NCBI RefSeq assembly: GCF_900095825.1
Contig: NZ_LT608315.1
Span: forward strand, 1-64,000
DNA length: 64,000 nucleotides
Source of the DNA: Acidaminococcus massiliensis
Lineage (GTDB): Bacteria > Bacillota > Negativicutes > Acidaminococcales > Acidaminococcaceae
Direction of reading: 5' to 3'
The position numbers and the translations under genes were made by a program. Every line of letters starts with the position of its first letter. The stretch's first letter is position 1. The notes beneath the pieces are model-generated. The model was not told the DNA's origin, did no database searches, and saw only the letters and a program-made list of their open reading frames with translations. Below, piece by piece: positions 53,033-61,607 of the stretch.

Positions 53033-54262
53033 TCACCCGATCAGCAGCACACTCAGGTCATTCACATTGGTCCCGGTGGCGCCGGTGATCAGGAGGCCTC
53101 CTGTCTTTGCTAAAGCGTGGTAGGCATCGTTCTGGTCCAGTACATCAGAAATGGCTATCCCCTGTTCCGCCAGCTGCTGTTTCGTATGGCCATCTGCAAA
53201 ACCTCCAGCTGCATCTGTAGGTCCGTCCGTCCCATCGCTGCCGAAGGAGAACACTGCCACATTTTCCAGTCCGGCAATGCCTTCCGCCGCTGCCAGCGCC
53301 ATTTCCTGGTTCCGCCCGCCTTTGCCATGGCCATGGAGATAGACCACCGTCTCTCCCCCAGCCAGTACAGCCAGCTTCTTCCCGCTGGAAGCATACTGCC
53401 GTCCGATGGCTGCCAGGAAACTGCCGGCTTCCTTGGCCTGGCAGTTCAGACTGGTGGTCAAGAGGCAGGTTTCATACCCCAGCTTTTCTGCCGCCTGCCG
53501 GCCCGCCGCAGCCAGTTCCGTCACGCTGCCGGTGATGACCGTTTCCACATTGTCCAATGCCTTCGGAGTTTCCTCCCGGAGGGCTTGTTCCGCATCGGCC
53601 GGCAGCTGGATCTTGAACTTCCGGATGGCAGCCAAAGCTTCCTCGCAAGTGGACGAATCCGGATAAGCCGGGCCGGAAGCGATCATATCCAAGGGATCTC
53701 CGATGATGTCGCTGAGGACGATGGCATAGACTTTCGCAGGTGCGCAGAGATGGGCAAATTTCCCGCCCTTCACACTGCTCAGCCGCTTCCGTATGGTATT
53801 CATGGAAACGATGTCCGCCCCGCTGGCCAACAGATCGGAGGTAATGGACTGGAGTTCCTGCAGGGAAATCAGCGGTTTTTCAAAAAGAGCTGACCCGCCG
53901 CCGCTGATCAAGAACAGCACCGTATCTTCCTCCTGGAGGCCCTGGACCAGTTCAATGGCCCGCTGGGTTGCTTTCAGGGAATTCTCATCGGGCACCGGAT
54001 GGCCGGCTTCCCAGATTTCCAGAGGGGGCAGAGCTCCCTTGCTGTGGCCGTATTTGGTGATCACGATCCCGGCAGAGATCCGTCCGTCCAGGATCCCCAC
54101 TGCTGTCTTGGCCATCTGCCAGGCAGCTTTGCCGATGGCTACCAGGATGATTTTCCCTTTGCCGAATCCTTTATGTTCCAAAGCCTTTGCCACAGCCGCA
54201 TCCGGCAAAGAAGCCCGGATGGCCGTCTGCATGATGGTCTCTGCATCTGTACGTAAGCTCAT
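53033..54262 (-). CDS. glycerate 2-kinase (MOFRL/GckA family)
   Basis: A 409-residue class II glycerate kinase. It has an N-terminal DUF4147 domain with LVAIGKAAWQMAK and ISGGGSALFEKP, and a C-terminal MOFRL domain with GRNQEMALAAA and FGSDGTDGPTDAAG. It phosphorylates D-glycerate, usually to 2-phosphoglycerate. The ATG at 54262 (MSLRTDAE) was chosen over one six codons earlier because GGGGAAAAGAGC precedes it. It has its own promoter 40 bases upstream and lies on the same strand as the sigma-54 operon, 280 bases behind the dehydrogenase. Confidence 0.92.
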   Translation of the reverse strand: MSLRTDAETIMQTAIRASLPDAAVAKALEHKGFGKGKIILVAIGKAAWQMAKTAVGILDGRISAGIVITKYGHSKGALPPLEIWEAGHPVPDENSLKATQRAIELVQGLQEEDTVLFLISGGGSALFEKPLISLQELQSITSDLLASGADIVSMNTIRKRLSSVKGGKFAHLCAPAKVYAIVLSDIIGDPLDMIASGPAYPDSSTCEEALAAIRKFKIQLPADAEQALREETPKALDNVETVITGSVTELAAAGRQAAEKLGYETCLLTTSLNCQAKEAGSFLAAIGRQYASSGKKLAVLAGGETVVYLHGHGKGGRNQEMALAAAEGIAGLENVAVFSFGSDGTDGPTDAAGGFADGHTKQQLAEQGIAISDVLDQNDAYHALAKTGGLLITGATGTNVNDLSVLLIG

Positions 54263-54544
54263 GCTCTTTTCCCCTTTCAATGTCGTTGTGAACTGGTTCC
54301 ATTATAGCATATGGAAAAACGTAATACGCAGAAAACCTATCCTCTTCAGAAAGTCATGGTTTCAATGAATCCCTTCTGCTGGAAGCGGTTCGGCAAAAGT
54401 TCTGGAAAGGACAGCTGGCCGTTTGCATATCTCGTTTTCTGGGATGTCGCCAATTGCCGCAGTAAGACTGCCATGGCTGCAATGGATCTTTTTTGCGTAC
54501 ACAGCCATACAGCGGCTCCTGCCTTCCGCTCTTCTCCCTTTCCA
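54263..54544. other. gap between dehydrogenase and glycerate kinase; possible gene remnant
   Basis: Apart from the glycerate kinase promoter, I see no confident gene. On the minus strand a frame of about 65 codons reads through without a good start (it includes AAMAVLLRQLATSQKTRYA) and ends near 54356. A second 63-codon frame starts on the dehydrogenase stop. Neither has a recognisable family, so this may be a decayed gene end. No terminator is visible after the dehydrogenase. Confidence 0.35.
54301..54309 (-). promoter_or_regulatory. glycerate kinase promoter (extended -10)
   Basis: Minus strand TG-C-TATAAT, without a good -35, 38 bases before the ATG. Confidence 0.6.
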
Positions 54545-55513
54545 TTACGCGCCGACCTGGTTCACCGGTTTCCCCTGGAGGAAAGCTTCCAGGTTCCCGA
54601 CAGCGATATCCATGAGCCGCTGCCGGCTCTCTTTGGCGCCCCAGGACATATGCGGGGTGATGATGCAGTTCTTGGCCTTCAGCAGGGGATTGTCACCTCG
54701 GATGGGTTCCGTGGACACCACGTCCACACCGGCAGCATATACTTTGCCGGAATCCAGGGCTTCGGCCAAGTCTTTTTCATTGACCAAGGGCCCCCGGCTG
54801 TTGTTGATGAGGATGACCCCATCCTTCATCTTTGCGATATTATCCCGGCAAATGATATTTTCCGTTTCCGGGAACAAGGGGCAGTGGAGGACGATCACAT
54901 CGGAACGGGCGAACAGTTCCTCTTTGTCCACATAGTCGGCGATTTGTTTTCCCGCATCATTGGGATAAGCATCATTGGCCAGGACTTTCATGCCCAGTGC
55001 TTTGGCGATCCGTCCCGTGGTCTGGCCGATCCGTCCGAAGCCGATGATTCCCATGGTCTTGCCAGCCAGTTCGATCAGCGGATAATCCCAGAAGCACCAG
55101 TCTTTGCAGTTTTCCCAGGCTCCCTGATGGACAGCTTGGTCATGATGGCCCACTCGGTTGCAGATTTCCAGCAGCAGGGCGATGGCAAACTGTCCCACCG
55201 CAGCGGTCCCGTAAGTGGGGATGTTGGTCACCACGATGCCCCGTTCCTTGGCTGCCGCCACATCCACCACATTGTAGCCGGTAGCCAGGACCCCGATGAA
55301 TCCCAGATGAGGGCGGCGGTCGATGACTCCTTTGGACAAGGGTGTCTTGTTGGTGAACACGATTTCTGCATCCCCGATCCGCTGGAGGATCTCTTTTTCA
55401 TCGGTCACAGAAGTCCGATCGTAGACCTGCAGATTACCCAGCGCTGCCATTCCAGCCCAGCTGATGTCTCCAGGATTCAAGGTATACCCATCCAATACGA
55501 CGATTTTCTTCAT
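54545..55513 (-). CDS. D-2-hydroxyacid dehydrogenase (glycerate/hydroxypyruvate reductase-like)
   Basis: A 322-residue NAD(P)-dependent dehydrogenase. The nucleotide-binding motif is GFGRIG (158-163). The catalytic set is R240 (NNSRGPLVN), E269 (STEP) and H288 (TPHMSWG). The pattern is nearest to glycerate dehydrogenase/hydroxypyruvate reductase (HprA). It would reduce a 2-oxo acid such as hydroxypyruvate or glyoxylate. It is the last gene of the sigma-54 operon, 19 bases after the VOC gene; the glycerate kinase downstream fits a hydroxypyruvate-to-glycerate step. Confidence 0.9.
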   Translation of the reverse strand: MKKIVVLDGYTLNPGDISWAGMAALGNLQVYDRTSVTDEKEILQRIGDAEIVFTNKTPLSKGVIDRRPHLGFIGVLATGYNVVDVAAAKERGIVVTNIPTYGTAAVGQFAIALLLEICNRVGHHDQAVHQGAWENCKDWCFWDYPLIELAGKTMGIIGFGRIGQTTGRIAKALGMKVLANDAYPNDAGKQIADYVDKEELFARSDVIVLHCPLFPETENIICRDNIAKMKDGVILINNSRGPLVNEKDLAEALDSGKVYAAGVDVVSTEPIRGDNPLLKAKNCIITPHMSWGAKESRQRLMDIAVGNLEAFLQGKPVNQVGA

Positions 55514-55532
55514 GTTCCATCCTTCTTTCTTT

Positions 55533-55931
55533 TTAACTTTCTATTTCTGCGTCATTTCCATAAACGCTTAATTCCACCAGATTTCCATCCGGATCCCGGA
55601 GATACAGGCTCTCCATGGTCCCGCAGGCTCCATGCCTCCGGCAGGGGCCCGTTTCCACCGGATATCCGGCAGCAAGGACCTCTTTCCGGACCTTTTCCAA
55701 GGGGCCTTTGACAACCAGACAGAAATCCAGGCTCCCAGGAGTAGGGCAGGCAGCTGCCGGCAGGAATTCAGCCTTCCGGGTATGGATATTGATTTTTTCC
55801 CGGCCGAACCGCAGGGCATAGCGGCCATTGGTTTCTTCCACCGTCATGTGCAGGAGGTCCCGATAAAACTCCAGACATTTTTCCAGATTTCCGGTGGTCA
55901 GCACAAAATGGTCCAAGCGTTCGATCTGCAT
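55533..55931 (-). CDS. VOC-superfamily protein (glyoxalase/dioxygenase-like)
   Basis: A 132-residue vicinal-oxygen-chelate protein with candidate metal ligands H8 (LDHFVL), H50 (INIHTRK) and E120 (NLVELSVYG). The C-terminal SLYLRDPDGNLVELS is typical of the YycE/STM3117 virulence-protein subgroup. Possible roles are lyase, epimerase or detoxification of an aldehyde; none is certain. Start at 55931 (MQIERLDHF). It lies between the permease and dehydrogenase genes, 16 and 19 bases from them. Confidence 0.83.
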   Translation of the reverse strand: MQIERLDHFVLTTGNLEKCLEFYRDLLHMTVEETNGRYALRFGREKINIHTRKAEFLPAAACPTPGSLDFCLVVKGPLEKVRKEVLAAGYPVETGPCRRHGACGTMESLYLRDPDGNLVELSVYGNDAEIES

Positions 55932-55947
55932 ACCCTTTCCCTTCCTT

Positions 55948-57213
55948 TTACACAAAGATCCTGAACAAGCCCAAAAACGCCAGCAGAGTCAGCAATCCAA
56001 TAGACCCGATGGCCCACAGGAGCAATTCCAGGAACAATTTTTCCGCTGGATATTTCTTCCCATATTCGGCATCGGTCCCGCAGGCCCCCATGATCACGGC
56101 GCCCCCTGTAGAAGCAGGGCTCAAGCCTGCCACAGAATCAAAGAGAGCCACCACGCTGACCAATTCAGACAAAGGGACAGTTCCGCCCAGGTTCTCTCCT
56201 ACAAGGCCCACAGTTGGGAGCAGCGTGGGGAATACCACCCCTATGGCAGAAGAGAACCAGCTCATGACCCCGGCCAGGAGGCCCATCAGGGCACCGGCGG
56301 TGGAAGGGCTCATAGCTCTGGAAATCATCCGGGCCAAGAGATTGATCCCTCCTGTGGCTATGACCAGATTCATCAGGACTCCCACTCCGCAGACCATGAT
56401 CAGGGTACTCCAGGGAACACTTTTGAAAGCCGTCTTTTCATCTCCGATCCCCAGCAGGATCAAAAGTGCTGTCATCAAGAACGAAGCCAGCCCCACATTC
56501 ATCCCCAGCTTGAGGACCAATAGGATCATCACCGCTACGCTGCCCAGTGCAATCAGCTGTGCAGCCGTATAATGCAGGTCATCCACCGTCCGGGAAATCT
56601 TTTCCGGTGCCTTGACCTGGTATCCCTTATAAAAGAAAAATACCAGTACTGCCAACACCAGTGTACCCAAAAATGTGTCCAAGAGCAAGATGCTATTGGG
56701 AACCACGATTCCCTGTTTGCCAAGGATTTCCTGGATCAGGACCCCTTCCGGAGTGATGGGTGAGAAACGGCCGCAGTAAGTCCCCAGGTTCCCCAACAGC
56801 AGCAGCATGATGGGGTGATAGCCAGTTTCATGGGCCAAGGGAACGGCCACCGCCGCCGCAAAAGCCATGGCCGGCACACAGCCGGGGCCGATGGCCGCAA
56901 ATACGAACCCCACCCCATAAACCAGAGGTGGAACCAGCCACACATGGCGTCCGAAGAGACCGACCAGTTTCCGCATGCTCAATTCGATGCAGCCGTTGCT
57001 TTGGATGATCCCGAAAAACAGGGTGATCCCCAGGAGGATCATAAACAAATTGGCACTGAATCCGGCAATGATCTTCGCCCCTTTGAACAATCCGGTGCCA
57101 TAGCCTAGGATCACTGCCCCGGCAATGGCCAACAGCCCCACATTCAGTTTTTTCACGAATCCCACCAGCACTGTGAAGAGCAGGAGCAAAAGTGCAGCCA
57201 ACCCAATATCCAT
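55948..57213 (-). CDS. MatC-type carboxylate permease (ion transporter superfamily)
   Basis: A 421-residue integral membrane protein with about 11-12 helices. The N-terminal third (MDIGLAALLLLLFTVLVGF, IGPGCVPAMAFAAAVAVPL) resembles the MatC/dicarboxylate-carrier N-terminal family of the ion transporter superfamily. The second-half ATGGINLLARMISR and GLSPASTGGAVIMG blocks fit this. It probably imports the carboxylate handled by the operon. It lies 10 bases after the HMG-CoA-lyase-like gene, with AAGGAG before the ATG. Confidence 0.82.
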   Translation of the reverse strand: MDIGLAALLLLLFTVLVGFVKKLNVGLLAIAGAVILGYGTGLFKGAKIIAGFSANLFMILLGITLFFGIIQSNGCIELSMRKLVGLFGRHVWLVPPLVYGVGFVFAAIGPGCVPAMAFAAAVAVPLAHETGYHPIMLLLLGNLGTYCGRFSPITPEGVLIQEILGKQGIVVPNSILLLDTFLGTLVLAVLVFFFYKGYQVKAPEKISRTVDDLHYTAAQLIALGSVAVMILLVLKLGMNVGLASFLMTALLILLGIGDEKTAFKSVPWSTLIMVCGVGVLMNLVIATGGINLLARMISRAMSPSTAGALMGLLAGVMSWFSSAIGVVFPTLLPTVGLVGENLGGTVPLSELVSVVALFDSVAGLSPASTGGAVIMGACGTDAEYGKKYPAEKLFLELLLWAIGSIGLLTLLAFLGLFRIFV

Positions 57214-57223
57214 TTTCTTCTCC

Positions 57224-58129
57224 TTATACCTGACGGATCACACAGGGTTTCTCCGGAATATTGATCTGATGGCCGCTGAAGTTCCCGTCGATGACAGAGT
57301 GGACATATTTGGCAGTCTTCAGCAGAGACGCAAAATCGATTCCTGTATCATACCCGCATTTGTTCAGCATATAGACAAGATCCTCCGTAGAGGTATTACC
57401 AGAGGCTCCGGGAGCAAAAGGACATCCTCCCAGCCCGCCGACAGCACTCTGGACACTGTCCGCCCCATTCTGCAGAGCCACATAACTGTTCAGGATCCCC
57501 ATATTCCGGGTATCATGGATATGGACATTGAATTCATCGGACGGAAAAGCCTTTTTCACAGTCCGGAATACTTTTTCCACCAAGGTAGGATAAGCCAATC
57601 CTACCGTATCACAAAGGGTAAACGCCCGGATGCCCAAGACATGGAGTTTCCCCACCAATTCCACCAGCGCCTCCACCGGCATCTCGCCTTCGAAGGGGCA
57701 GCCAAAAGCGGTGGCGATATCTTGCGTGATCTTCACATCGGGAAATGCCTGGCGGATCTTTTTCATCTCTTCGATGGATTGGGCTACAGTCCGTTTTACA
57801 TTATTCATATTGTGGGATTCGCTCAGGGACAGGACTGGAGAAATTTCCGTAAGGCCTGCTTCCACAGCCAGCCTGGCCCCGGTGAAATTGGGGACCAGGG
57901 CGAACAGTTTGTTTTTGGGATATTTTGCCAAGCAGTGTTCCACCACCTGACGGCAGTCCCGGAGCTGCGGAATTGCTTTGGGACTGACAAAGGAAGTGAT
58001 CTGGATCTTCTGGAAGCCTGCAGCCACCAGCTGATCGATGATACGCAGTTTTGTTTCCGTAGGAATGAATTCTTTCACATTCTGGAATCCGTCTCTCGGT
58101 CCGATTTCTACCACTTTGACTTTTTTCAT
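57224..58129 (-). CDS. HMG-CoA-lyase-like DRE-TIM acyl-CoA lyase
   Basis: A 301-residue DRE-TIM barrel enzyme with all known HMG-CoA lyase active-site elements. These are GPRDGFQN (R12, D13), VHIHDTRN (H203, H205), the signature GGLGGCPFAPGASGN (C236, N245) and TEDL. HMG-CoA lyase splits 3-hydroxy-3-methylglutaryl-CoA into acetyl-CoA and acetoacetate; relatives cleave other 3-hydroxyacyl-CoA esters. The context, beside a CoA-transferase and an oxo-acid reductase, suggests cleavage to acetyl-CoA plus a 2-oxo acid (inference). I chose the ATG at 58129 over a GTG inside the ribosome binding site. Confidence 0.88.
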   Translation of the reverse strand: MKKVKVVEIGPRDGFQNVKEFIPTETKLRIIDQLVAAGFQKIQITSFVSPKAIPQLRDCRQVVEHCLAKYPKNKLFALVPNFTGARLAVEAGLTEISPVLSLSESHNMNNVKRTVAQSIEEMKKIRQAFPDVKITQDIATAFGCPFEGEMPVEALVELVGKLHVLGIRAFTLCDTVGLAYPTLVEKVFRTVKKAFPSDEFNVHIHDTRNMGILNSYVALQNGADSVQSAVGGLGGCPFAPGASGNTSTEDLVYMLNKCGYDTGIDFASLLKTAKYVHSVIDGNFSGHQINIPEKPCVIRQV

Positions 58130-58141
58130 GATTGCCACCCC

Positions 58142-59335
58142 TTAAAATACGCCTTTTTTCAATGCATCCAAATACTCTTCATGGGTCATCCCCAGTTTTT
58201 TCTGGAGGATCAGTTCCGTGTGCTGGCCCAAAGTAGGCGCCGGGCGGGTAATGGAGACCTTTTCATGGGTGAACTTCAGCTGGCTGCCTGTAACCTTGAT
58301 TTTTCCAGCTACTGGATGTTCCATTTCCACAAACATTTCCCGTGCTCCAGCAATGTGGGGATCTTTGACCACCCGGTCGATGGTATTGACCGGAGAAGAA
58401 GGGATGCCCGCTTTCAGCATGATATCCACAATGTCATCGATGTTCCGTTCCCGGGTCCAGGCTTCGATGATTTCTTTCAGCGGTCCATGGTTTTCCACCC
58501 GCTTGATATTGGTGGCAAACCGTTCTTCTTCCAGCGCCGGGATCTTCAAGACTCCTTTCAGCAGATTGTAGAGTTTGTCATTCCCGCAGGCAATGATGAC
58601 CATGCCGTCTTTGGCATCGAAGGAATCATAAGGATAAATGGCTTCATACCGATTGCCGATCCGGGTAGGGATCCTGCCGGTGCACAGGTAAATCATATTG
58701 ATGATTTCCAGCGAGGAAACCATGGAATCCACCAGGGCCACATCCACTTTGTCCCCCTTGCCCGTTTTCAGCCGATGGGCATAGGCTGCCAGGACGCCCA
58801 CACAGCAGCTGACTCCGCCCATCACATCGGAAATTGCAGTACCAGTCCGGGTGGGTTTTCCTCCCGGCCAACCGGTGGTACTCATCAGTCCGCTCATGGC
58901 CTGTCCCAGGATGTCATAGCCTGGCCGCTGGGAATACGGTCCATAGTCGCCGAAGCCAGAAACAGCTCCGTACACAATGGCCGGATTGATTTTTTGGAGT
59001 TCTTCATACCCCAGCCCCAGTTTTTCCATGACCCCCGGGCGGAAATTTTCCAGGACGATATCACTTTGCTTCACCAGTTCCCGGAAGATTTCCTTCCCCT
59101 TTTCACTTTTCAGGTTCAGGGTCATGCCCCATTTATTGCGGTTCAGATTCATAAAATAGGCACTTTCACCATGGACGATGGGAGCATTTTTCCGGGAGTC
59201 ATCGCCTCTTCCCGGCATTTCGATCTTAATGACTTCTGCCCCCATATCTGCCAGCATCATCCCGCAGTAAGGTCCGGCCAACACCCGTGTCAGATCCAGT
59301 ACTTTCACTCCATCCAGCATGCCTTTTCCGTTCAT
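58142..59335 (-). CDS. class III CoA-transferase (CaiB/BaiF family)
   Basis: A 397-residue family III CoA-transferase. It has VLDLTRVLAGPYCGMMLADMG (split: VLDLTRVLAGPYC, GMMLADMG) near the N-terminus, the ENFRPGVMEKLGLGY block and the catalytic Asp in RPGYD (D141). It moves CoA from a donor such as succinyl- or acetyl-CoA to a carboxylate. The ATG at 59335 has GGAG 8 bases upstream; one two codons earlier is too close. First gene of the operon, 46 bases after a -24/-12 promoter. Confidence 0.92.
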   Translation of the reverse strand: MNGKGMLDGVKVLDLTRVLAGPYCGMMLADMGAEVIKIEMPGRGDDSRKNAPIVHGESAYFMNLNRNKWGMTLNLKSEKGKEIFRELVKQSDIVLENFRPGVMEKLGLGYEELQKINPAIVYGAVSGFGDYGPYSQRPGYDILGQAMSGLMSTTGWPGGKPTRTGTAISDVMGGVSCCVGVLAAYAHRLKTGKGDKVDVALVDSMVSSLEIINMIYLCTGRIPTRIGNRYEAIYPYDSFDAKDGMVIIACGNDKLYNLLKGVLKIPALEEERFATNIKRVENHGPLKEIIEAWTRERNIDDIVDIMLKAGIPSSPVNTIDRVVKDPHIAGAREMFVEMEHPVAGKIKVTGSQLKFTHEKVSITRPAPTLGQHTELILQKKLGMTHEEYLDALKKGVF

Positions 59336-59380
59336 TTTCATTTCTCCTTTCAGAATGGATTCTTGTCTGCCCCGTTTTAT

Positions 59381-59396
59381 TGCAAAATCTATGCCA
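59381..59396 (-). promoter_or_regulatory. sigma-54 (-24/-12) promoter of the CoA-transferase operon
   Basis: Minus strand TGGCAT-AGATT-TTGCA, with GG and GC at exact -24/-12 spacing (consensus TGGCAC-N5-TTGCW, one mismatch). It lies 46 bases before the CoA-transferase ATG, and the sigma-54 activator gene is immediately upstream. Confidence 0.88.
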
Positions 59397-59451
59397 ATTC
59401 GAAATTTTCTTTTCATTCCATAAAAAATATGTTTCTTCCCCGCTTAGAAGG

Positions 59452-59498
59452 CAAAAAAGACTCCTGCAAAACAGAAATTTCTCGTTTTGCAGGAGTCA
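59452..59498 (-). terminator. terminator after the sigma-54 activator gene
   Basis: Minus strand: GACTCCTGCAAAAC...GTTTTGCAGGAGTC, a 14-bp perfect stem, then six T residues. Confidence 0.9.
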
Positions 59499-59508
59499 TC
59501 CATGCTTC

Positions 59509-59529
59509 TTTGAAATTAATTGTTTCAAA
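59509..59529. promoter_or_regulatory. candidate enhancer (upstream activating sequence)
   Basis: Inverted repeat TTTGAAA-N7-TTTCAAA between the activator's stop codon and its terminator. It is about 113 bp upstream of the -24/-12 element, a usual distance for sigma-54 enhancers. The activator probably binds here (inference). Confidence 0.5.
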
Positions 59530-59544
59530 TCATTTCATTTTGTT

Positions 59545-61467
59545 TCATTTACTTTCTGTATCGTATTTTTTCATTTTCCGCCATAAGGTACTGCGGCTGT
59601 ATCCCAAAGCAGCTGCCGTCTTGGCCAGATCAAGATCATTTTCCTTCAGGACCCGAAGGATCCGTTCCCGTTCCCATTCCAGCAGTTCGCCGCCAGAAAC
59701 CCCCTTGCCCATTTCCTGGATCTGCGGCAGAGACTGGAGCAGATAGCGGCGGATAAAATCAGGACCAGCACCCTGCTGGAGGAGCAGGCTGAGCCGTTCC
59801 AGCAAGTTGGACAGTTCCCGCACATTCCCCGGCCAGCTGTAGCCCTGGAGCTTTTCCAAGATTCCGCGGACTGTTTTGCGGCTGTTTCCGTCACTTTCCG
59901 GCCAAAGCCTGTTGAAAAGTTCCATGCCCAGAGGAAGGATGTCTTCCTGCCGTTCCCGCAAAGGCGGCAGATACAAGTTCAGGACATTCAGCCGATAATA
60001 AAGGTCCGCCCGGAACTTTTTCTCCTGGATCTCTTCCAGCAGATTCCGGTTGGTGGCCGCAATGATCCGGATATCCACAGGAGTCACCGTATCGCTGCCC
60101 AATCTCCTGACCTCCTTTTCCTGGAGTACCCGGAGCAGCTGCACCTGGGTGGCTACCGGCATCTCTCCGATTTCATCCAGAAAAATCGTCCCCTGATGGG
60201 CCATTTCGAACAGTCCTTTTTTCCCGCCCCGGCTGGCACCGGTAAAGGCGCCTTCCACATACCCGAAAAGCTCAGATTCCAAGAGATCCCGGGGAAAAGC
60301 ACCGCAGTTGACAGCCACAAAGGGGCCGCTGGCCCGAAGACTGGCATTGTGGATGCTTTGGGCAAACATTTCCTTCCCTGTCCCGGTTTCTCCCTGGATC
60401 AGGATGGTGGCATCCGTCTTGGAAAATTGTTCAGCCAAGGAGACGGTATCCCGGAGCTGTCGGGATCCGCCTTTGATATCCACAAAATGATATTTGGCCG
60501 TCAGTCCTTTTTGGTGGAGCTGGATCCGGATTTTCTGTTCCTGGGCCTGGAGTTTCTTCACATCCTGGAAGATCCCTACGGCACCCAGGGTACGTCCTTC
60601 TACTTTGATAGGAAGCAGATTGGCAGAAACCAGTTTCCCTGCCAAATGGTGGAGTTCTCCCAGCCGGGGCTTGCCTCCCTGCAGCACTTCCAGCATCCGG
60701 ACCTTTCGGATGGCTTCCGTCAAATGCCAAGGATTTTCTCCGGCAGGATTCCCCAAAAGCATCCTGGCCCTTTCGTTCATAAGATCCGGCCGGCCCTGGC
60801 TGTCAATGGACAGCACCGCATCATGGGTATAGTCCAGGATCAGGCCATACCGTTCCAACTGCAGTTTCAGGGCCTGCTGTTTCTTTTCTTCATTTTTCTG
60901 TACTTCCAGCCATTGGACAGCGGTTTCCATGGCCAAAAGCAACGAATCCACTGAACTTTCAATGGTGGTATGTTCCAGTCCTTCCTGTGCAGAAAAACGG
61001 GCGCTGTCCGCACCGCCCACGCCCAGGACCGCTCCGTCCTTTACGGCTTCTGCAACGGCTTCCGCACACTGTTCCAAAGAAGAAAAAGTATAATACAGTG
61101 CCTGGATATGCTGAAGGCTGCAGGCCGTCTTCACATCTGCCGGGATCCTCCCGTAGGAGAACAATGCCACCTTTCCCTGGATGGCGGCTGCTTTTTCCAG
61201 GGCATCTACATAATCAGCCAAGGTCATGCCGATTTCCACGATAGGAACGGCAAACTGTGCTTCCAGCATTTTCTTCGTCCCTCGGCGGCTGATGAACAGC
61301 CTAGCTCCTGCCTTGATCAAATTTTCTCCCACTGACAGGGCATCGCCAAGAGAAGCCTTCACCACCCCGATGGGAAAACGATGCTCCTGCACAAGCTGCC
61401 GGCTCCGCCGCGAAAGTTCTTCCGTAGGGGCGATCAGCCAAATCTGCCTATCTTGAGAAGAATCCAT
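59545..61467 (-). CDS. PrpR-type sigma-54-dependent transcriptional activator
   Basis: A 640-residue activator with an N-terminal PrpR_N sensory domain (about 1-185), PAS domain (about 205-305), AAA+ sigma-54 interaction domain (about 330-565) and C-terminal Fis-type helix-turn-helix (about 595-640). It has Walker A GETGTGKE (359-366) and the sigma-54-contacting GAFTGA (406-411). PrpR_N domains bind small effectors, 2-methylcitrate in classical PrpR. This one probably senses the substrate or an intermediate of the adjacent operon. It is in the same orientation, directly upstream of the -24/-12 promoter. Confidence 0.94.
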   Translation of the reverse strand: MDSSQDRQIWLIAPTEELSRRSRQLVQEHRFPIGVVKASLGDALSVGENLIKAGARLFISRRGTKKMLEAQFAVPIVEIGMTLADYVDALEKAAAIQGKVALFSYGRIPADVKTACSLQHIQALYYTFSSLEQCAEAVAEAVKDGAVLGVGGADSARFSAQEGLEHTTIESSVDSLLLAMETAVQWLEVQKNEEKKQQALKLQLERYGLILDYTHDAVLSIDSQGRPDLMNERARMLLGNPAGENPWHLTEAIRKVRMLEVLQGGKPRLGELHHLAGKLVSANLLPIKVEGRTLGAVGIFQDVKKLQAQEQKIRIQLHQKGLTAKYHFVDIKGGSRQLRDTVSLAEQFSKTDATILIQGETGTGKEMFAQSIHNASLRASGPFVAVNCGAFPRDLLESELFGYVEGAFTGASRGGKKGLFEMAHQGTIFLDEIGEMPVATQVQLLRVLQEKEVRRLGSDTVTPVDIRIIAATNRNLLEEIQEKKFRADLYYRLNVLNLYLPPLRERQEDILPLGMELFNRLWPESDGNSRKTVRGILEKLQGYSWPGNVRELSNLLERLSLLLQQGAGPDFIRRYLLQSLPQIQEMGKGVSGGELLEWERERILRVLKENDLDLAKTAAALGYSRSTLWRKMKKYDTESK

Positions 61468-61607
61468 GATATCCTCCTTTTCCCATTTTCCCTCATTATA
61501 CCCTATTTCTCAACTCCCTGAAAAATACCCGGAAATCCGGCACAGCCTTGCACCAAAGTACGGACGGATGGTACAATGGGGCAAACAGCTGAAAAAGGAG
61601 TCTTTCC

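Noticed and set aside
54354-54545. 63-codon minus-strand frame starting on the dehydrogenase stop codon
   Set aside because: Low-complexity, basic and without a binding site or recognisable family; mentioned only as part of the gap.
57125-59746. 873-codon open frame on the plus strand spanning the CoA-transferase and lyase genes
   Set aside because: It runs antisense across two genes, the sigma-54 promoter and a terminator, so it is not a plausible gene.
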